Source: Candidatus Acidiferrales bacterium
GTDB taxonomy: Bacteria > Acidobacteriota > Terriglobia > Acidiferrales > UBA7541
NCBI GenBank assembly: GCA_035934015.1
Contig: DASYYH010000011.1
Span: 124,001 to 188,000 of the forward strand
DNA: 64,000 bases
Direction of reading: 5' to 3'
Positions 54,634 through 64,000 of this stretch are shown in pieces (within the stretch, counting starts at the first letter, position 1; each line of letters opens with the position of its first letter). Below the pieces are notes generated by a model that was given only the letters and a program-made list of their open reading frames with translations, ran no database searches and was not told the DNA's origin. The position numbers and the translations under genes are program-made.

Positions 54634-56021
54634 TGAGAATCTTTTCGAAACAATCCATCCTGTGGCTTGGCTCTACGGTATTGATATGCTTTCTCGCAGC
54701 GGGATGCGCTGTCCGCAACAATGCCGCGGCGAAAAACCAGAACTCCTCAGCCGCTCCGGACAAGATCCTCTATGACCGCGCGCTGAATGACTACAAGCAC
54801 CAGCGCTTCATCGAGTCGCGTCTCAACCTGGAAACGTTGATCAATAGCTACCCGGACAGCGAATATCTCGCCGACGCGAAGCTCGCGGTTGCAGATTCCT
54901 ATTATAAAGAGGGCGGAGTCGACAACCTGACGCAGGCAGTGGCAGCTTACAAGGAGTACATCGTCTTCTTTCCCTTCCTCGATCAGGCTGCCTATGCTCA
55001 GCTTCAGGTGGGCATGTCGCACTATCGCATGATGGAGAAAGCGGACCGCGACTCCACACAAGCGCAACTGGCCGAGCAGGAGCTCCAGACTTTTCTGCTG
55101 AAATATCCCAAGAGCCCGCTCGTTCCCGAAGCTGAGCAGCGGCTTCGAGAGGTTCAGGAAATCCTAGGTCAGGGCGATTACGATGTAGCTCATTTCTACT
55201 ATTTCAAAGGGGATTACCGCGCGGCCGTAGCACGGCTTGATGAGGTGACCACGAGGTACCCACTCTTTAGCCAGAGTGATAGAGCCATTTGGACGCTCGG
55301 CGATATTTATCGCCACGCTGCTCGTAACTCGAAAAATGAAACGGAGCGGGCACGGTGGCGCAACCAATCCGATATTGAATATGCGCGCCTGATCAGGGAA
55401 TATCCGCTTTCACCGCTTGTTGGGGACGCCAAGAGGTATCTCACGCAGGATGGCGCCAAAATTCCCGCGCCGGATCCAGAGGCTCTGGCCAGAGCGAAGT
55501 ATGAGGAGAAATTTGCGAGCCAGCATCCGGGGATCGTCCACCGCGCGATGGGAATACTGCATAGTTCGCCAGACGTCTCGACGGCTGCCCACACTGGCAT
55601 GCCGGATTTGAACCCGCCGGGACAAATCGCCACACCGCAAAGCATCCTACAAGGAACAGCCACGACATCGAGCATTGTGGCGCAAGGCGCAAATGGCGGC
55701 GGATCGGCCAGCGAAAACGTCAATACGCAGTCCACTTCTTCGTCATCGGGAGCGGCCGTCGCCGACCCCACCATGACCTCGGACCCGGCAACGACAGCCA
55801 GTCCGTCTGTTTCCGAACCTATCCCAACAAGCAATGCCGCGCCACCGGCGATGAATACGAGCACTGCTACGGACGAGGCAGCAGCCAAAATCGGCCCTCC
55901 AACGCCTCAAGCTAAGGATGCCAAAACGAAGCAAAAGAAAGTCAACGCGCCAAAAGCGAATTCCAAGACCGAATCCACCAGCAAGAAGAAAAAGGGCATC
56001 CGCAAGATTATGCCCTGGTAG
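54633..56021 (+). CDS. bamD: BamD-like outer-membrane lipoprotein with long C-terminal tail
   Basis: The protein has a lipoprotein signal (VLICFLAAGC, Cys about 25). A TPR-rich BamD-like part follows (YDRALNDYKHQRFIESRLNLETLINSYPDSEYLADAKLAVADSYY) to about residue 275. Then come 185 residues of Ser/Thr/Ala/Pro-rich low-complexity sequence and a Lys-rich end (TKQKKVNAPKANSKTES, KKKKGIRKIMPW). The tail is absent from E. coli BamD (about 245 residues). BamD supports beta-barrel assembly in the outer membrane. The ATG overlaps the rpe stop (TGATG). Confidence 0.88.
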   Translation: MRIFSKQSILWLGSTVLICFLAAGCAVRNNAAAKNQNSSAAPDKILYDRALNDYKHQRFIESRLNLETLINSYPDSEYLADAKLAVADSYYKEGGVDNLTQAVAAYKEYIVFFPFLDQAAYAQLQVGMSHYRMMEKADRDSTQAQLAEQELQTFLLKYPKSPLVPEAEQRLREVQEILGQGDYDVAHFYYFKGDYRAAVARLDEVTTRYPLFSQSDRAIWTLGDIYRHAARNSKNETERARWRNQSDIEYARLIREYPLSPLVGDAKRYLTQDGAKIPAPDPEALARAKYEEKFASQHPGIVHRAMGILHSSPDVSTAAHTGMPDLNPPGQIATPQSILQGTATTSSIVAQGANGGGSASENVNTQSTSSSSGAAVADPTMTSDPATTASPSVSEPIPTSNAAPPAMNTSTATDEAAAKIGPPTPQAKDAKTKQKKVNAPKANSKTESTSKKKKGIRKIMPW

Positions 56022-56160
56022 TACTACGTTTTAGCCCTGCTTATACCTGCGGCACGCACCTTTATCGAAGCGATTGACTCGAATCAGAGCGAATGTTCCA
56101 ATGAATTTAGTAAGGGCGCATACTGCGCGGATGGGTGGAAGTTTCTCTGAGGGATAGCTC

Positions 56161-57708
56161 GTGGCAACAATTCTGGTCGCGGACGACAACAGTAACATCC
56201 AGAAGATGGTCTCTCTTGTCTTCGAGGAGAAGGGTGTTCGCGTCGTCGCCGTCGGCAATGGAGAGGCCGCTTGCCGCAAGGTCCCTGAAGTCCACCCCGA
56301 TCTTGTGCTTGCCGACGTGTTCATGCCGGTGCGCAATGGTTATGAAGTTTGCGAATTCGTAAAACACGATCCGCAATTCGCCGGGATACCAGTGGTTCTG
56401 CTTGTGGGAGCGTTTGACCCGCTGGATGAAAAAGAAGCCCAGCGCGTTGGCGCAAATGGAGTATTGAAAAAGCCTTTTGTGCCGCCCGAACCGCTGATTG
56501 CGATGGTCAGCTCGTTCCTGGGCAATCTGGAGCCGCCCGCGGTCGAAGCGCCGCCAACGCCGACGAGAATGGAATCGCCTGTGATGGAGAGCCCCGAAAT
56601 CGCTCCGGCCCCGCCGCCGGTTCGCGTCTCGCGAGTTCCCGTCGAGGAAGAGTCTGAACCCGAGCCTGAAGAGTTTACCGTGGCCATGAATCCACGGGAT
56701 TTTGAGGAAGCCGGAGGAGCTGAGCAAGGCTTTGGCTCACCTGTGGCTACTCCGCCTGCAAAACACGAAGATGAGCTCGCGGCAGAGGACGAAGAGCCGG
56801 AAAACGAATGGCAGCGCCGTCGCGCTGCCGTGGAATACGAAATTCCCGAAGCCGATTCGGATGACTTGGTGAAGCGCCTTTCTGCCGAAGCTCGTGACGA
56901 CGATTCGGATTCGGCTGACGCCGTCGCGGCACCGAAGACGCATGTACATGTGCCATTCGGTGGCGCGGTTATTCCCGAGGGCGAACCCGAACCGAAGGCC
57001 AGACCTAGCCAATCCTCAGCACCCGAGTGGACGGATCAGACGCCGCCCGCGGCAGCCGCGCCTGTTGAAACGGCCAGCGTGCCGCCGCTCGCCAAATCGC
57101 CAGTCATAGAAGAAAGCGCTGCAGCAGAGATTGTCGAAGAAAATTCCCCGGAGCCTGCGGCAGTCGAGGCCGAGGCGAAGACAGCTACTCATCGGGACAC
57201 GTGGGAAAACTCCGTGTCGCAACACGAAGAAACAAAGGCGCAATCTCCGATGGACGCGGCGGAAGAAGAGGACATACAGGAAATGTCACCAGCTTCTCCT
57301 GCCGAGGGGATACCCTTCCGAGCGCCTTCGGGGCCTATACAGTCCTCCGAGTTTGTGCCGCCGGACGCGAATGAACCAGTCTACGAGCGGGAAATTTCTG
57401 ATCCTATCGTGAGCAAGGAAGCGGAGAATTTTGCAGAGTCTTCTCCAGCGGAAGAAGATTCAGCCGCTGCAAAACAAGATAGTGCTCCAACTGAAATCCA
57501 CAGATATGTTGGAATTATTGAAGAAAGCAGCGAGCTAAGCGCTGCATCGGACGGCACATCGAAAGCCCCGGCGAATCCCGCGAACATTGACGACGTAGTT
57601 GCGAAAGTCCTCGAAAAACTCGAGCCGCAAATTCATGAGCTCCTGTCCAAAGGCGTGCTTCGGCCTCTGGTCGAAGACGTGCTGAACCGCGAATCCGAAA
57701 AGAAATAG
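56161..57708 (+). CDS. Response regulator with long acidic linker and conserved C-terminal helix region
   Basis: Residues 1-120 form a receiver domain: ILVADDNSNIQKMVSLVFEEKG, phosphoacceptor Asp 52 in LVLADVFMPVRNGYEVCEFV and Lys in VLKKPFVPPEP. About 340 residues of Pro/Glu/Ala-rich, probably disordered sequence follow. The end is a helical module (NIDDVVAKVLEKLEPQIHELLSKGVLRPLVEDVLNRE). No output domain is recognised; the C-terminal helix is a likely contact site. GTG at 56161 is preceded by GAGGGA. No histidine kinase is adjacent. Confidence 0.88.
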   Translation: MATILVADDNSNIQKMVSLVFEEKGVRVVAVGNGEAACRKVPEVHPDLVLADVFMPVRNGYEVCEFVKHDPQFAGIPVVLLVGAFDPLDEKEAQRVGANGVLKKPFVPPEPLIAMVSSFLGNLEPPAVEAPPTPTRMESPVMESPEIAPAPPPVRVSRVPVEEESEPEPEEFTVAMNPRDFEEAGGAEQGFGSPVATPPAKHEDELAAEDEEPENEWQRRRAAVEYEIPEADSDDLVKRLSAEARDDDSDSADAVAAPKTHVHVPFGGAVIPEGEPEPKARPSQSSAPEWTDQTPPAAAAPVETASVPPLAKSPVIEESAAAEIVEENSPEPAAVEAEAKTATHRDTWENSVSQHEETKAQSPMDAAEEEDIQEMSPASPAEGIPFRAPSGPIQSSEFVPPDANEPVYEREISDPIVSKEAENFAESSPAEEDSAAAKQDSAPTEIHRYVGIIEESSELSAASDGTSKAPANPANIDDVVAKVLEKLEPQIHELLSKGVLRPLVEDVLNRESEKK

Positions 57709-57744
57709 CACAACAACATTGCCATTCTCCGCTTTTCCTGCGAT

Positions 57745-57774
57745 TTGACGGACTGCGCCGTTGCCCCGTATAGT
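57745..57774 (+). promoter_or_regulatory. Promoter of valS
   Basis: TTGACG (57745-57750) and TATAGT (57769-57774) have an 18-bp spacer, 63 bp before the valS ATG. Confidence 0.65.
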
Positions 57775-57837
57775 TGTTTACTTCCCGTCTTTCGGCGCGC
57801 TTTATTGTGCGTTGAGCAAGGCTGGATATAGAAAAGA

Positions 57838-60606
57838 ATGCCGAGCGATATCCCGAAAGCATACGAACCGCAGGAAATCGAGCGGCGCTGGGCGCAGGCC
57901 TGGTTTGACGAGAAGCTTTACCGCGCTGAAGCGCAGACGCCGGGTACAGTTTTTTCCATCGTGCTCCCTCCCCCCAACGTGACCGGGTCAATTCACATCG
58001 GCCACATGCTCGAACACACACAGATTGATATTCTCGTCCGCTGGCGCCGCATGCGCGGATTCAAGACTCTTTGGCTGCCTGGAATTGACCATGCGGGCAT
58101 AGCCACGCAAGTCGTCGTGGAGCGACAGCTCGCAAAAGAAGGGCTGAAACGCGAGCAGATGGGCCGCGACGAATTCGAGCGGCGTGTGTGGCAATGGAAA
58201 GCCGAAAGCGGCGGCAACATTAAGAAACAAATGATCCGCCTCGGCGTTTCGTGCGATTGGACGCGCGAACGCTTCACGCTCGATCCTCCGCTTTATCGCG
58301 CCGTGATGGAAGCGTTCCTCCGGCTGTATCACGAGGGCCTCATTTACCGCGGACGATACATGGTGAACTGGTGCCCGCGCTGCCAAACGGCGTTGAGCGA
58401 CCTGGAAACTGTCCACGAAACGCGCGAAGGCAAGCTCTGGTATATCCGTTACGCCGTTGCGGGATCGGATGAGTCCATTACAGTTGCAACGACGCGTCCG
58501 GAAACCATGCTCGGCGATACGGCAGTCGCTGTGCATCCCGAAGACGAGCGCTACAAGAGGCTCATCGGCAAGAAAGTCATTCTGCCGCTGATGAACCGGG
58601 AAATTCCCGTCATCGCCGATGAATTCGTCGACCGGGAATTCGGCACGGGCGCGGTAAAGGTCACTCCCGCGCACGATCCAAATGATTTTGCGCTGGGCCA
58701 GCGCCACAAGCTTGCGGAAATCGACGTCATGACGCCTGATGGACATATGAGCGCGGCTGCGGGGCCGTACGCTGGAATGGATCGTTTTGCGGCACGCGAA
58801 AGGATCGTGGAGGACCTTAGGGCAAAAGGCTTGCTCGAACGCGTGACGAATCACCAACTTTCCGTGGGCATTTGCGACCGCTGCAAGACGATCATCGAGC
58901 CGCGCCTTTCGATGCAATGGTTTTGCAAGATGAAGCCGCTCGCTGAGCCGGCGGTTCAATCCGTGCAGCAAGGCGTGCTATCCATCGTTCCGGACAATCA
59001 GAAGAAAATTTTCCTGGACTGGCTGACGAACATTCGCGATTGGTGCATTTCGCGACAGCTTTGGTGGGGCCATCGCATTCCGATCTGGCATTGCGGCAAT
59101 TGCGGGGCGATGACGCCGGCCCCGGATTCCCGCGTGGAGGTTGTCGACGGACATGCGCAGATCGCCAGCGTTCCTCAAAAATGTAGCAAATGCGGCAGCG
59201 CGAAACTGACGCAAGACCCGGATGTGCTCGACACGTGGTTCAGTTCCGGCCTATGGCCAATGTCGACGCTCGGCTGGCCCGACGATACCGAAGACTTGCG
59301 CACCTTCTATCCGACGAGCCTGCTCATCAGCGGCTACGACATCTTGTTCTTCTGGGACGCGCGTATGGTCATGCTTGGCTTGCATCTGATGCCACGGCCC
59401 AAAATCGAAGAGCGAATTCCCTTCTCCACGCTTCACGTCCATGGTCTCGTACGCGATCCACACGGCATGAAAATGTCGAAGACGCGCGGTAATGTCGTCG
59501 ATCCACTCGAAATCATCGAGAAACACGGCACCGACGCGCTGCGCTTTGCTCTCGCCGTGATGGCCGCTCCGGGAACGGACATCGCGCTCAGCGAAGAGCG
59601 CATCCTCGGCTACCGCGCCTTCGCAAACAAGCTTTGGAACGCCGCGCGGTTTTTGTTCTTCAACCTCGAGAAAATTGAAGCGATGGGCGTAAGGCTGGAG
59701 GAATTGGCGGCGCCAGAGATTCGTGCGAAGGCGCCCTATCCGACGCACAACGCGCTTGCTCATCAATGGATCTTCTCGCGACTGGCGGCGACGACAGCAC
59801 AAGTAAACGATGCTCTTGAAAACTTTCGCTTCCATGAAGCAGCTCACGTGATTTACCACTTTTTTTGGGGCGATTTCTGCGATTGGTATATCGAATGGCT
59901 GAAGCCGCAACTTGCCGCTGAAGATCGCGAGGAAGCGATCGCTACGTGGAGGAACCTGTTTGCCACATTCGAATACGCTTTGCGCTTGCTCCACCCATTC
60001 ATGCCGTTTATAACCGAAGAACTGTGGCACCGACTCCCGCAAGCAGCGCAGGCGCGGTCTATCTCCCTCGAAACCTTTCCCGAAGCTTCTGTTGCGTGGC
60101 CGAATGCCACAGCCGAGGAACAAATGGCGGAGTTGCAGGAAATCATTGTTGCTGCACGCAACATTCGCGCCGAAATGAAAGTCGAACCGCGCCAAAAGGT
60201 TCCCGCTGAATACGGCGCTGAGAATCCTTTGCGGCGGCAATTGCTGGAAGCAAGCCTTGAACCGATTACACGCCTGGCAGGTCTTTCCGCATTGCACATT
60301 TCAAAGAGCCGTTTGACCGGCGGGGGAACAGCGATGCGTTCGGGTGCAGAGTGGGACCTGCGCCTGGCCGCGAATGCGTCTGTCGATCAACAGCGCGAAA
60401 TCGAAAGGCTGCGCAAAGAAATCGACGTGCTCGCGAAAGCGATTCAATCCAACGATGATCTGCTCAAGAACGAAGGTTTCTTGAGCCGCGCGCCGCAGCA
60501 TGTGTTGGAAAACACGCGGGCAAAGATGGCTGAACGCCAACTGGAGCATCAAAAGCTCGTGAACCGCCTTGCCGAACTCGAAAAATCGGACAGGGCGGCC
60601 AGTTGA
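57838..60606 (+). CDS. valS: Valyl-tRNA synthetase
   Basis: The 922-residue class I synthetase has HIGH at 53-56 (NVTGSIHIGHMLEHTQ), an editing domain (VATTRPETMLGDTAVAVHPEDERY) and KMSKT near 544 (GMKMSKTRGNVVDPL). A zinc-like CGNCG / CSKCG pair, an anticodon-binding domain and a C-terminal coiled coil (QREIERLRKEIDVLAKAIQSND) are also present. Length fits the family. It has its own promoter. Confidence 0.97.
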   Translation: MPSDIPKAYEPQEIERRWAQAWFDEKLYRAEAQTPGTVFSIVLPPPNVTGSIHIGHMLEHTQIDILVRWRRMRGFKTLWLPGIDHAGIATQVVVERQLAKEGLKREQMGRDEFERRVWQWKAESGGNIKKQMIRLGVSCDWTRERFTLDPPLYRAVMEAFLRLYHEGLIYRGRYMVNWCPRCQTALSDLETVHETREGKLWYIRYAVAGSDESITVATTRPETMLGDTAVAVHPEDERYKRLIGKKVILPLMNREIPVIADEFVDREFGTGAVKVTPAHDPNDFALGQRHKLAEIDVMTPDGHMSAAAGPYAGMDRFAARERIVEDLRAKGLLERVTNHQLSVGICDRCKTIIEPRLSMQWFCKMKPLAEPAVQSVQQGVLSIVPDNQKKIFLDWLTNIRDWCISRQLWWGHRIPIWHCGNCGAMTPAPDSRVEVVDGHAQIASVPQKCSKCGSAKLTQDPDVLDTWFSSGLWPMSTLGWPDDTEDLRTFYPTSLLISGYDILFFWDARMVMLGLHLMPRPKIEERIPFSTLHVHGLVRDPHGMKMSKTRGNVVDPLEIIEKHGTDALRFALAVMAAPGTDIALSEERILGYRAFANKLWNAARFLFFNLEKIEAMGVRLEELAAPEIRAKAPYPTHNALAHQWIFSRLAATTAQVNDALENFRFHEAAHVIYHFFWGDFCDWYIEWLKPQLAAEDREEAIATWRNLFATFEYALRLLHPFMPFITEELWHRLPQAAQARSISLETFPEASVAWPNATAEEQMAELQEIIVAARNIRAEMKVEPRQKVPAEYGAENPLRRQLLEASLEPITRLAGLSALHISKSRLTGGGTAMRSGAEWDLRLAANASVDQQREIERLRKEIDVLAKAIQSNDDLLKNEGFLSRAPQHVLENTRAKMAERQLEHQKLVNRLAELEKSDRAAS

Positions 60607-60655
60607 GCGGCTGCTTGTCGTTGCCTCTTTCCTCAAGTAAGCTGGCACACTCCAA

Positions 60656-61669
60656 ATGGTCAGGAAGAGAAAAAGTCCGCTGCCGGGACCAACGGACCGG
60701 CGAATCGACGCTCTGCTCGCGCTTTTGACGGAAAATGGGACGATTGTCATCAGCGGTGCAAAAATCGCGAAGGAAATCGGCGTCAAGCGCCAGACTGTAT
60801 GGCAGTGGATTCAAACGCTGCGCGCCGCCGGAGTTCAAGTAAAAGGCCATCCGCGCACCGGATATCATATCGAGCAGACTCCGGACGTTCTGGCCCCGCA
60901 ATTGCTTTCTCGCCGCCTGCACGGTACGCCATTCGCCAAGCGAATTTTCCATTTTTTCAAGACCGACTCGACGAACTCCGTGGCGATACGCCTCTCGGAA
61001 GCAGGCGAGGCGCACGGCACCGTGGTCGTCGCCGAACAGCAAACCGCCGGACGCGGGCGCAGCGGCCGCTCCTGGATTTCAGAAAAGTCCTCAGGAATTT
61101 ACGCCACGATTCTCCTGCGCCCTTCGATTTCGCCGATGCTGGCTCCTGCGCTGACGATTGTGGCAGGGCTAGCGGCACGCGACGCCATCGCCGAGGAAAG
61201 TGGTCTCCAGCCCGATATCCGCTGGCCAAACGATATTCTGCTGAATGGCAAGAAAGTCTGCGGCATATTGACCGAAATGCAGGCAGAGCCGGATCGCATG
61301 CACTTCGCCGTCGTGGGCATCGGAATCAACGTCAATCAAGCAAAAATGCACGCGGAGCTGGCGGCGATCGGGACTTCCCTGCGAATCGAAACCGGGCGTT
61401 TCCATTCACGCCTGGAATTGCTCGCACGGTTGCTGCGGCACCTCGACCGCTACTACAATCAATTCATCGCCGAAGGCGCTGCGCCGATTCTCCGCCGGTT
61501 CGCGGAGGTATCGAGCTATTTCGAAGGTAAGCGCGTGCGTATCACGACGGCGGCGGAAACATTCGAAGGAACGACCGCAGGGCTGGAGTCGATGGGGATC
61601 TTGCGCGTGATACGCGATGACGGCAAAACCGAGGCGATTCTCTCGGGAACAGTTGCAGAGGCGGAATGA
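60656..61669 (+). CDS. birA: Biotin-[acetyl-CoA-carboxylase] ligase with HTH (BirA)
   Basis: The 337-residue protein has an N-terminal winged helix ([43 protein letters not shown]). The ligase domain has [47 protein letters not shown] and GIGINVNQ, and the C-terminal SH3-like part is present. It biotinylates carboxylase subunits and, through the HTH, may repress biotin genes. No biotin operon is in the window. Its stop overlaps the coaX start. Confidence 0.95.
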   Translation: MVRKRKSPLPGPTDRRIDALLALLTENGTIVISGAKIAKEIGVKRQTVWQWIQTLRAAGVQVKGHPRTGYHIEQTPDVLAPQLLSRRLHGTPFAKRIFHFFKTDSTNSVAIRLSEAGEAHGTVVVAEQQTAGRGRSGRSWISEKSSGIYATILLRPSISPMLAPALTIVAGLAARDAIAEESGLQPDIRWPNDILLNGKKVCGILTEMQAEPDRMHFAVVGIGINVNQAKMHAELAAIGTSLRIETGRFHSRLELLARLLRHLDRYYNQFIAEGAAPILRRFAEVSSYFEGKRVRITTAAETFEGTTAGLESMGILRVIRDDGKTEAILSGTVAEAE

Positions 61670-62520
61670 TGCTGCTGGCGCTGGACGTTGGCAACACAAA
61701 CACAGTGCTTGGAGTATTCAATGGGAAGGAACTCGTCGCGCACTGGCGCTTGACGACGGCGCGTGACCAAACCGTTGACGAGTACGGAATCCTCGCGCGC
61801 GATCTTTTCACGCTCGCTGGTCTGCCCTCAACGGCAATTAAAGGCGTGATGATTGCTTCCGTCGTGCCGTCGCTGAGTCCCATTCTCGCGAAGATGGCGG
61901 AGCGATACTTCAACCTGAAAGCCCTCTTCGTCGAGCCGGGCATCAAAACAGGCATGCCGGTTCACTACGATAATCCTCAGGAAGTGGGCGCGGACCGTAT
62001 TGCCAACGGGGTGGCTGCTTTCGCAAAATATGGCGGTCCGTGCGTGGTCGTTGACTTCGGCACGGCGATTAATTTCGACGTCGTTTCCAAACGTGGCGAG
62101 TATCTCGGCGGCGTACTCGCCCCAGGGATGGGCATCTCTGCCGACGCGCTTTTCGCACGGGCCGCGAGGCTTTTTCGCGTGGAAATTCGCGATCCGGGAA
62201 AAATCATTGGCACGAATACGGCTGCTTCGATGCAAGCCGGGCTGTATTACGGCTTCACGGATCTCGTCGACGGGATCCTCGAACGCCTGAAAAAAGAACT
62301 CGGCTCGGATACACACGTGATCGCTACGGGCGGCCATGCTTCGCTGATCGCCCCCGCCTCGCGGCACATCGAGCAAGTTGACGAACATTTGACGCTCGAG
62401 GGCCTGCGAATCCTCTGGGAACGAAACACAAGTTTAGGAAGCGCTGACGTGCCGACAGCCAAGGAATCCGAACGCTCTGCGACGAGACCGGCAGCAAACG
62501 CTCGAAAGCCAGCGCGGTGA
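61666..62520 (+). CDS. coaX: Type III pantothenate kinase
   Basis: The 284-residue protein of the ASKHA fold has [47 protein letters not shown] and [16 protein letters not shown], the CoaX set. It phosphorylates pantothenate, the first step of coenzyme A synthesis. A C-terminal tail of about 30 residues after LRILWERN is extra. It overlaps birA by ATGA, a frequent pairing of these genes. Confidence 0.96.
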   Translation: MMLLALDVGNTNTVLGVFNGKELVAHWRLTTARDQTVDEYGILARDLFTLAGLPSTAIKGVMIASVVPSLSPILAKMAERYFNLKALFVEPGIKTGMPVHYDNPQEVGADRIANGVAAFAKYGGPCVVVDFGTAINFDVVSKRGEYLGGVLAPGMGISADALFARAARLFRVEIRDPGKIIGTNTAASMQAGLYYGFTDLVDGILERLKKELGSDTHVIATGGHASLIAPASRHIEQVDEHLTLEGLRILWERNTSLGSADVPTAKESERSATRPAANARKPAR

Positions 62521-62533
62521 TTGCGGCCGCTCA

Positions 62534-63262
62534 ATGGCTCAATTCAACTACTTCAACTATTTCACCGAGATCGAAGAATATTTCTGGCGCAAGCGTGGCG
62601 CGCACCTGCTGGTGTCACCGGTCGATTGGGCGATACTCGAAACCTGGCAGAAAGCCGACATCCCGCTGGATGCCGTCCTGCGCGGCATAGACCGTGCATT
62701 TGAAAGTTATGGCCGCTCCCGCCGTGGGGCCGCCGGCAAACCGCTGAAGAGTCTCGCTTACTGCGTCGACGCTGTGCTCGAAGCCGCCGCGGAAGCGCAA
62801 GAGGCTGCCACGGGAACGGGGCCAGCCATAAGCCACTCGAAAAAAGAAACCGAGCCATTTTCCCGTGTGGAGCTTGCGAACTTCTTGGACGATAACGCGC
62901 GCAAACTTTTTGCTGCCGTGGATAAACACGGAGCGTCATCGCCGGTTTTACGCGAGCGGTTTGCCGAAGTCGCTGGTGCGCTCGAGCAGGCAAAGACCTT
63001 GCTGGATTCGCCGGCAAAACAGGACCTGGAAGACCTGGAACGGCGACTCACCGTGCTCGAGGAAAAACTGACCGCGACTTTACAATCGGGTGTCAGCACA
63101 GAAGACATGCTCAAAGTGCGGCGCGAGATGGACCACGCTCTTGCGTCTTACCGGCGGAAGATGTCCGCCGAACAGCTCGCACTCGTTGAGCGGCAGTATC
63201 TTCAAAAGCGCCTCTTCGAACTTTATGGCCTTTCGCGGCTGAGCCTGTATTATCTGAAATAA
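62534..63262 (+). CDS. Hypothetical helical protein
   Basis: The 242-residue protein starts MAQFNYFNYFTEIEEYFWRKRG and is helical. The N-terminal part, rich in aromatic residues, resembles a small domain (LLVSPVDWAILETWQKADIPLDAVLRGIDRAFESY). A coiled coil (DLEDLERRLTVLEEKLTATL) follows, and the end is KRLFELYGLSRLSLYYL. I do not recognise a named family. It lies between coaX and the methyltransferase gene, 13 bp after coaX, so it may be co-transcribed. No catalytic motif is visible. Confidence 0.75.
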   Translation: MAQFNYFNYFTEIEEYFWRKRGAHLLVSPVDWAILETWQKADIPLDAVLRGIDRAFESYGRSRRGAAGKPLKSLAYCVDAVLEAAAEAQEAATGTGPAISHSKKETEPFSRVELANFLDDNARKLFAAVDKHGASSPVLRERFAEVAGALEQAKTLLDSPAKQDLEDLERRLTVLEEKLTATLQSGVSTEDMLKVRREMDHALASYRRKMSAEQLALVERQYLQKRLFELYGLSRLSLYYLK

Positions 63263-63284
63263 TCTTTCGCGAGACACACCACTC

Positions 63285-64000
63285 ATGCGGGCGAAAATCG
63301 AAAAACTGGTTTACGGCGGCGAGGGCCTCGCGCATGAAAACGGCGAGACACTTTTTGTCCCTTTCGTGCTCCCCGGCGAAGACGTCGAAGTCCAAATTGC
63401 CGAACGGAAAAAGAAATTCGCTCGTGGACAGGTGCGCCAGATCATCGCCGCCTCGGCCGATCGAATTCAGCCCCGCTGCCCGCATTTCGGCGTTTGCGGC
63501 GGATGCGATTACCAACACATTCCTTATGAAATGCAACTTCATATCAAGGAACAGATTTTTCGCGAAACCCTGCATCGCCTTGGGCGCATCGATTGGCAAG
63601 GGCCGGTCACCGTTCACGCGTCGCCGCCGTGGGAATATCGTAACCGTGTGCAATGGAAGATTCGGCCCGGTGCTTCCGAACGCAGCGGCGATAAAAGCGC
63701 CGGCACGGCACAAATCGGTTATTTTCGCGCGCGCTCCAGTGTGCTTTGCCCGGTGGAGCAGTGCTCCATTCTCTCCCCGGCTCTTTTTGCAGCGTTCTCG
63801 TCTTTGCGAAGTGCGCTGGAACACGGGAAGGTCTCGCCGCTGGTTCGCGAGGTAGAGACATTTGCTGATGCCAGCGACGAAACGCTCCTGTTAAACGTCA
63901 CCTGTGCGTCCCTGCCCCGTTCCTCAGATTCAATCGCGCAGGACATTTCCGTGGCAGTTCCTTCCGCGACGAGCATCCTTCTTCGCGATGTCCCCGGCGA
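63285..64000 (+). CDS. RlmD/TrmA-family rRNA (uracil-C5)-methyltransferase (3' end cut by window edge)
   Basis: The open frame starts at 63285 (MRAKIEKLVYGGEGLAHENG) with a TRAM domain. Its [4Fe-4S] Cys motif CPHFGVCGGCDYQHIPYEMQL lies near residues 65-77; EYRNRVQWKIRPG is the next block. These are the TrmA/RlmD/RlmCD family features. The methyltransferase domain lies beyond the window end. It probably methylates uridine 1939 or 747 of 23S rRNA. Confidence 0.9.
   Translation, partial: MRAKIEKLVYGGEGLAHENGETLFVPFVLPGEDVEVQIAERKKKFARGQVRQIIAASADRIQPRCPHFGVCGGCDYQHIPYEMQLHIKEQIFRETLHRLGRIDWQGPVTVHASPPWEYRNRVQWKIRPGASERSGDKSAGTAQIGYFRARSSVLCPVEQCSILSPALFAAFSSLRSALEHGKVSPLVREVETFADASDETLLLNVTCASLPRSSDSIAQDISVAVPSATSILLRDVPG

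Noticed and set aside
58000-60297. Minus-strand frames of 327 and 348 residues opposite valS
   Set aside because: Antisense to the HIGH and KMSKS regions of valS; no ribosome sites or families.

Overview
The window is a GC-rich (roughly 58-60% by eye), gene-dense stretch of chromosome from a Gram-negative-type bacterium. The gene content points to Acidobacteriota (Terriglobia-like). It has an ADOP-type orphan MacB/FtsX permease, a Ser/Thr kinase fused to a large TPR region, a CarD regulator, several small Acidobacteria-style hypotheticals, and outer-membrane genes (lptE, bamD-like, mla, rfaE2). The assignment is inferred from gene families; there is no rRNA in the window. I see no prophage, insertion sequence, CRISPR array or plasmid gene. 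Nearly all of the window is core or housekeeping sequence.

Layout, left to right. 1-6.1 kb (minus strand): a TldD/TldE(PmbA) protease pair, an 800-bp gene-poor gap with tandem palindromic repeats, then a kinase-TPR protein. 6.3-7.7 kb: a DinB-family protein and two small hypotheticals. 7.8-12.0 kb (minus): a coxS-coxL-coxM-coxG molybdenum hydroxylase operon of form II type. 12.2-15.0 kb (minus): phoH-ybeY-CBS/CorC cluster. 15.2-17.7 kb: ADOP permease. 17.9 kb: rpsT. 18.2-22.2 kb (minus): psd-pssA-asd-like-lptE-holA, a phospholipid/envelope operon. 22.3-23.8 kb (minus): tsaB-rimI and a DUF465 protein, divergent from carD. 24.6-28.2 kb (minus): hyuA-hyuB hydantoinase/oxoprolinase. 28.4-30.3 kb: a coupled J-domain-like/beta-propeller pair. 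30.4-34.0 kb: tsaD, galU, an FmdB zinc ribbon and rsmI. 34.0-41.6 kb (minus): rfaE2-mfd, then surA-like/HD-OB exonuclease/BlaI/dusB. 41.7-43.4 kb: a flavin reductase and a hotdog thioesterase. 43.5-45.6 kb (minus): XRE regulator, diguanylate cyclase and PilZ protein. 45.8 kb: tRNA-Leu(CAA). 46.0-48.9 kb (minus): mlaE-mlaF-mlaD. 49.0-56.0 kb (plus): aroC, then def-fmt-rsmB-PASTA-rpe-bamD-like. 56.2-64.0 kb (plus): a response regulator, valS, birA-coaX, a hypothetical, and a truncated RlmD/TrmA-type methyltransferase.

Many adjacent genes overlap by ATGA or TGATG, which indicates translational coupling. I used these overlaps, Shine-Dalgarno sites and a few clear sigma-70 promoters to choose starts. 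Several open frames extend upstream of the real start, and many long antisense frames are only composition shadows.

The points most worth a second look are: (i) a dispersed family of palindromic repeats, tandem at 2.7-3.0 kb and with some copies inside coding genes; (ii) an aspartate-semialdehyde-dehydrogenase-like protein lacking both catalytic Cys and His within the phospholipid operon; (iii) a MlaF-like ATPase with Ser in place of the Walker B catalytic Glu; (iv) a membrane PASTA-only protein sitting where def-fmt-rsmB clusters of other bacteria carry the PASTA kinase; (v) a coupled J-domain-like/beta-propeller pair of unknown role. I found no convincing wholly new multi-gene system.
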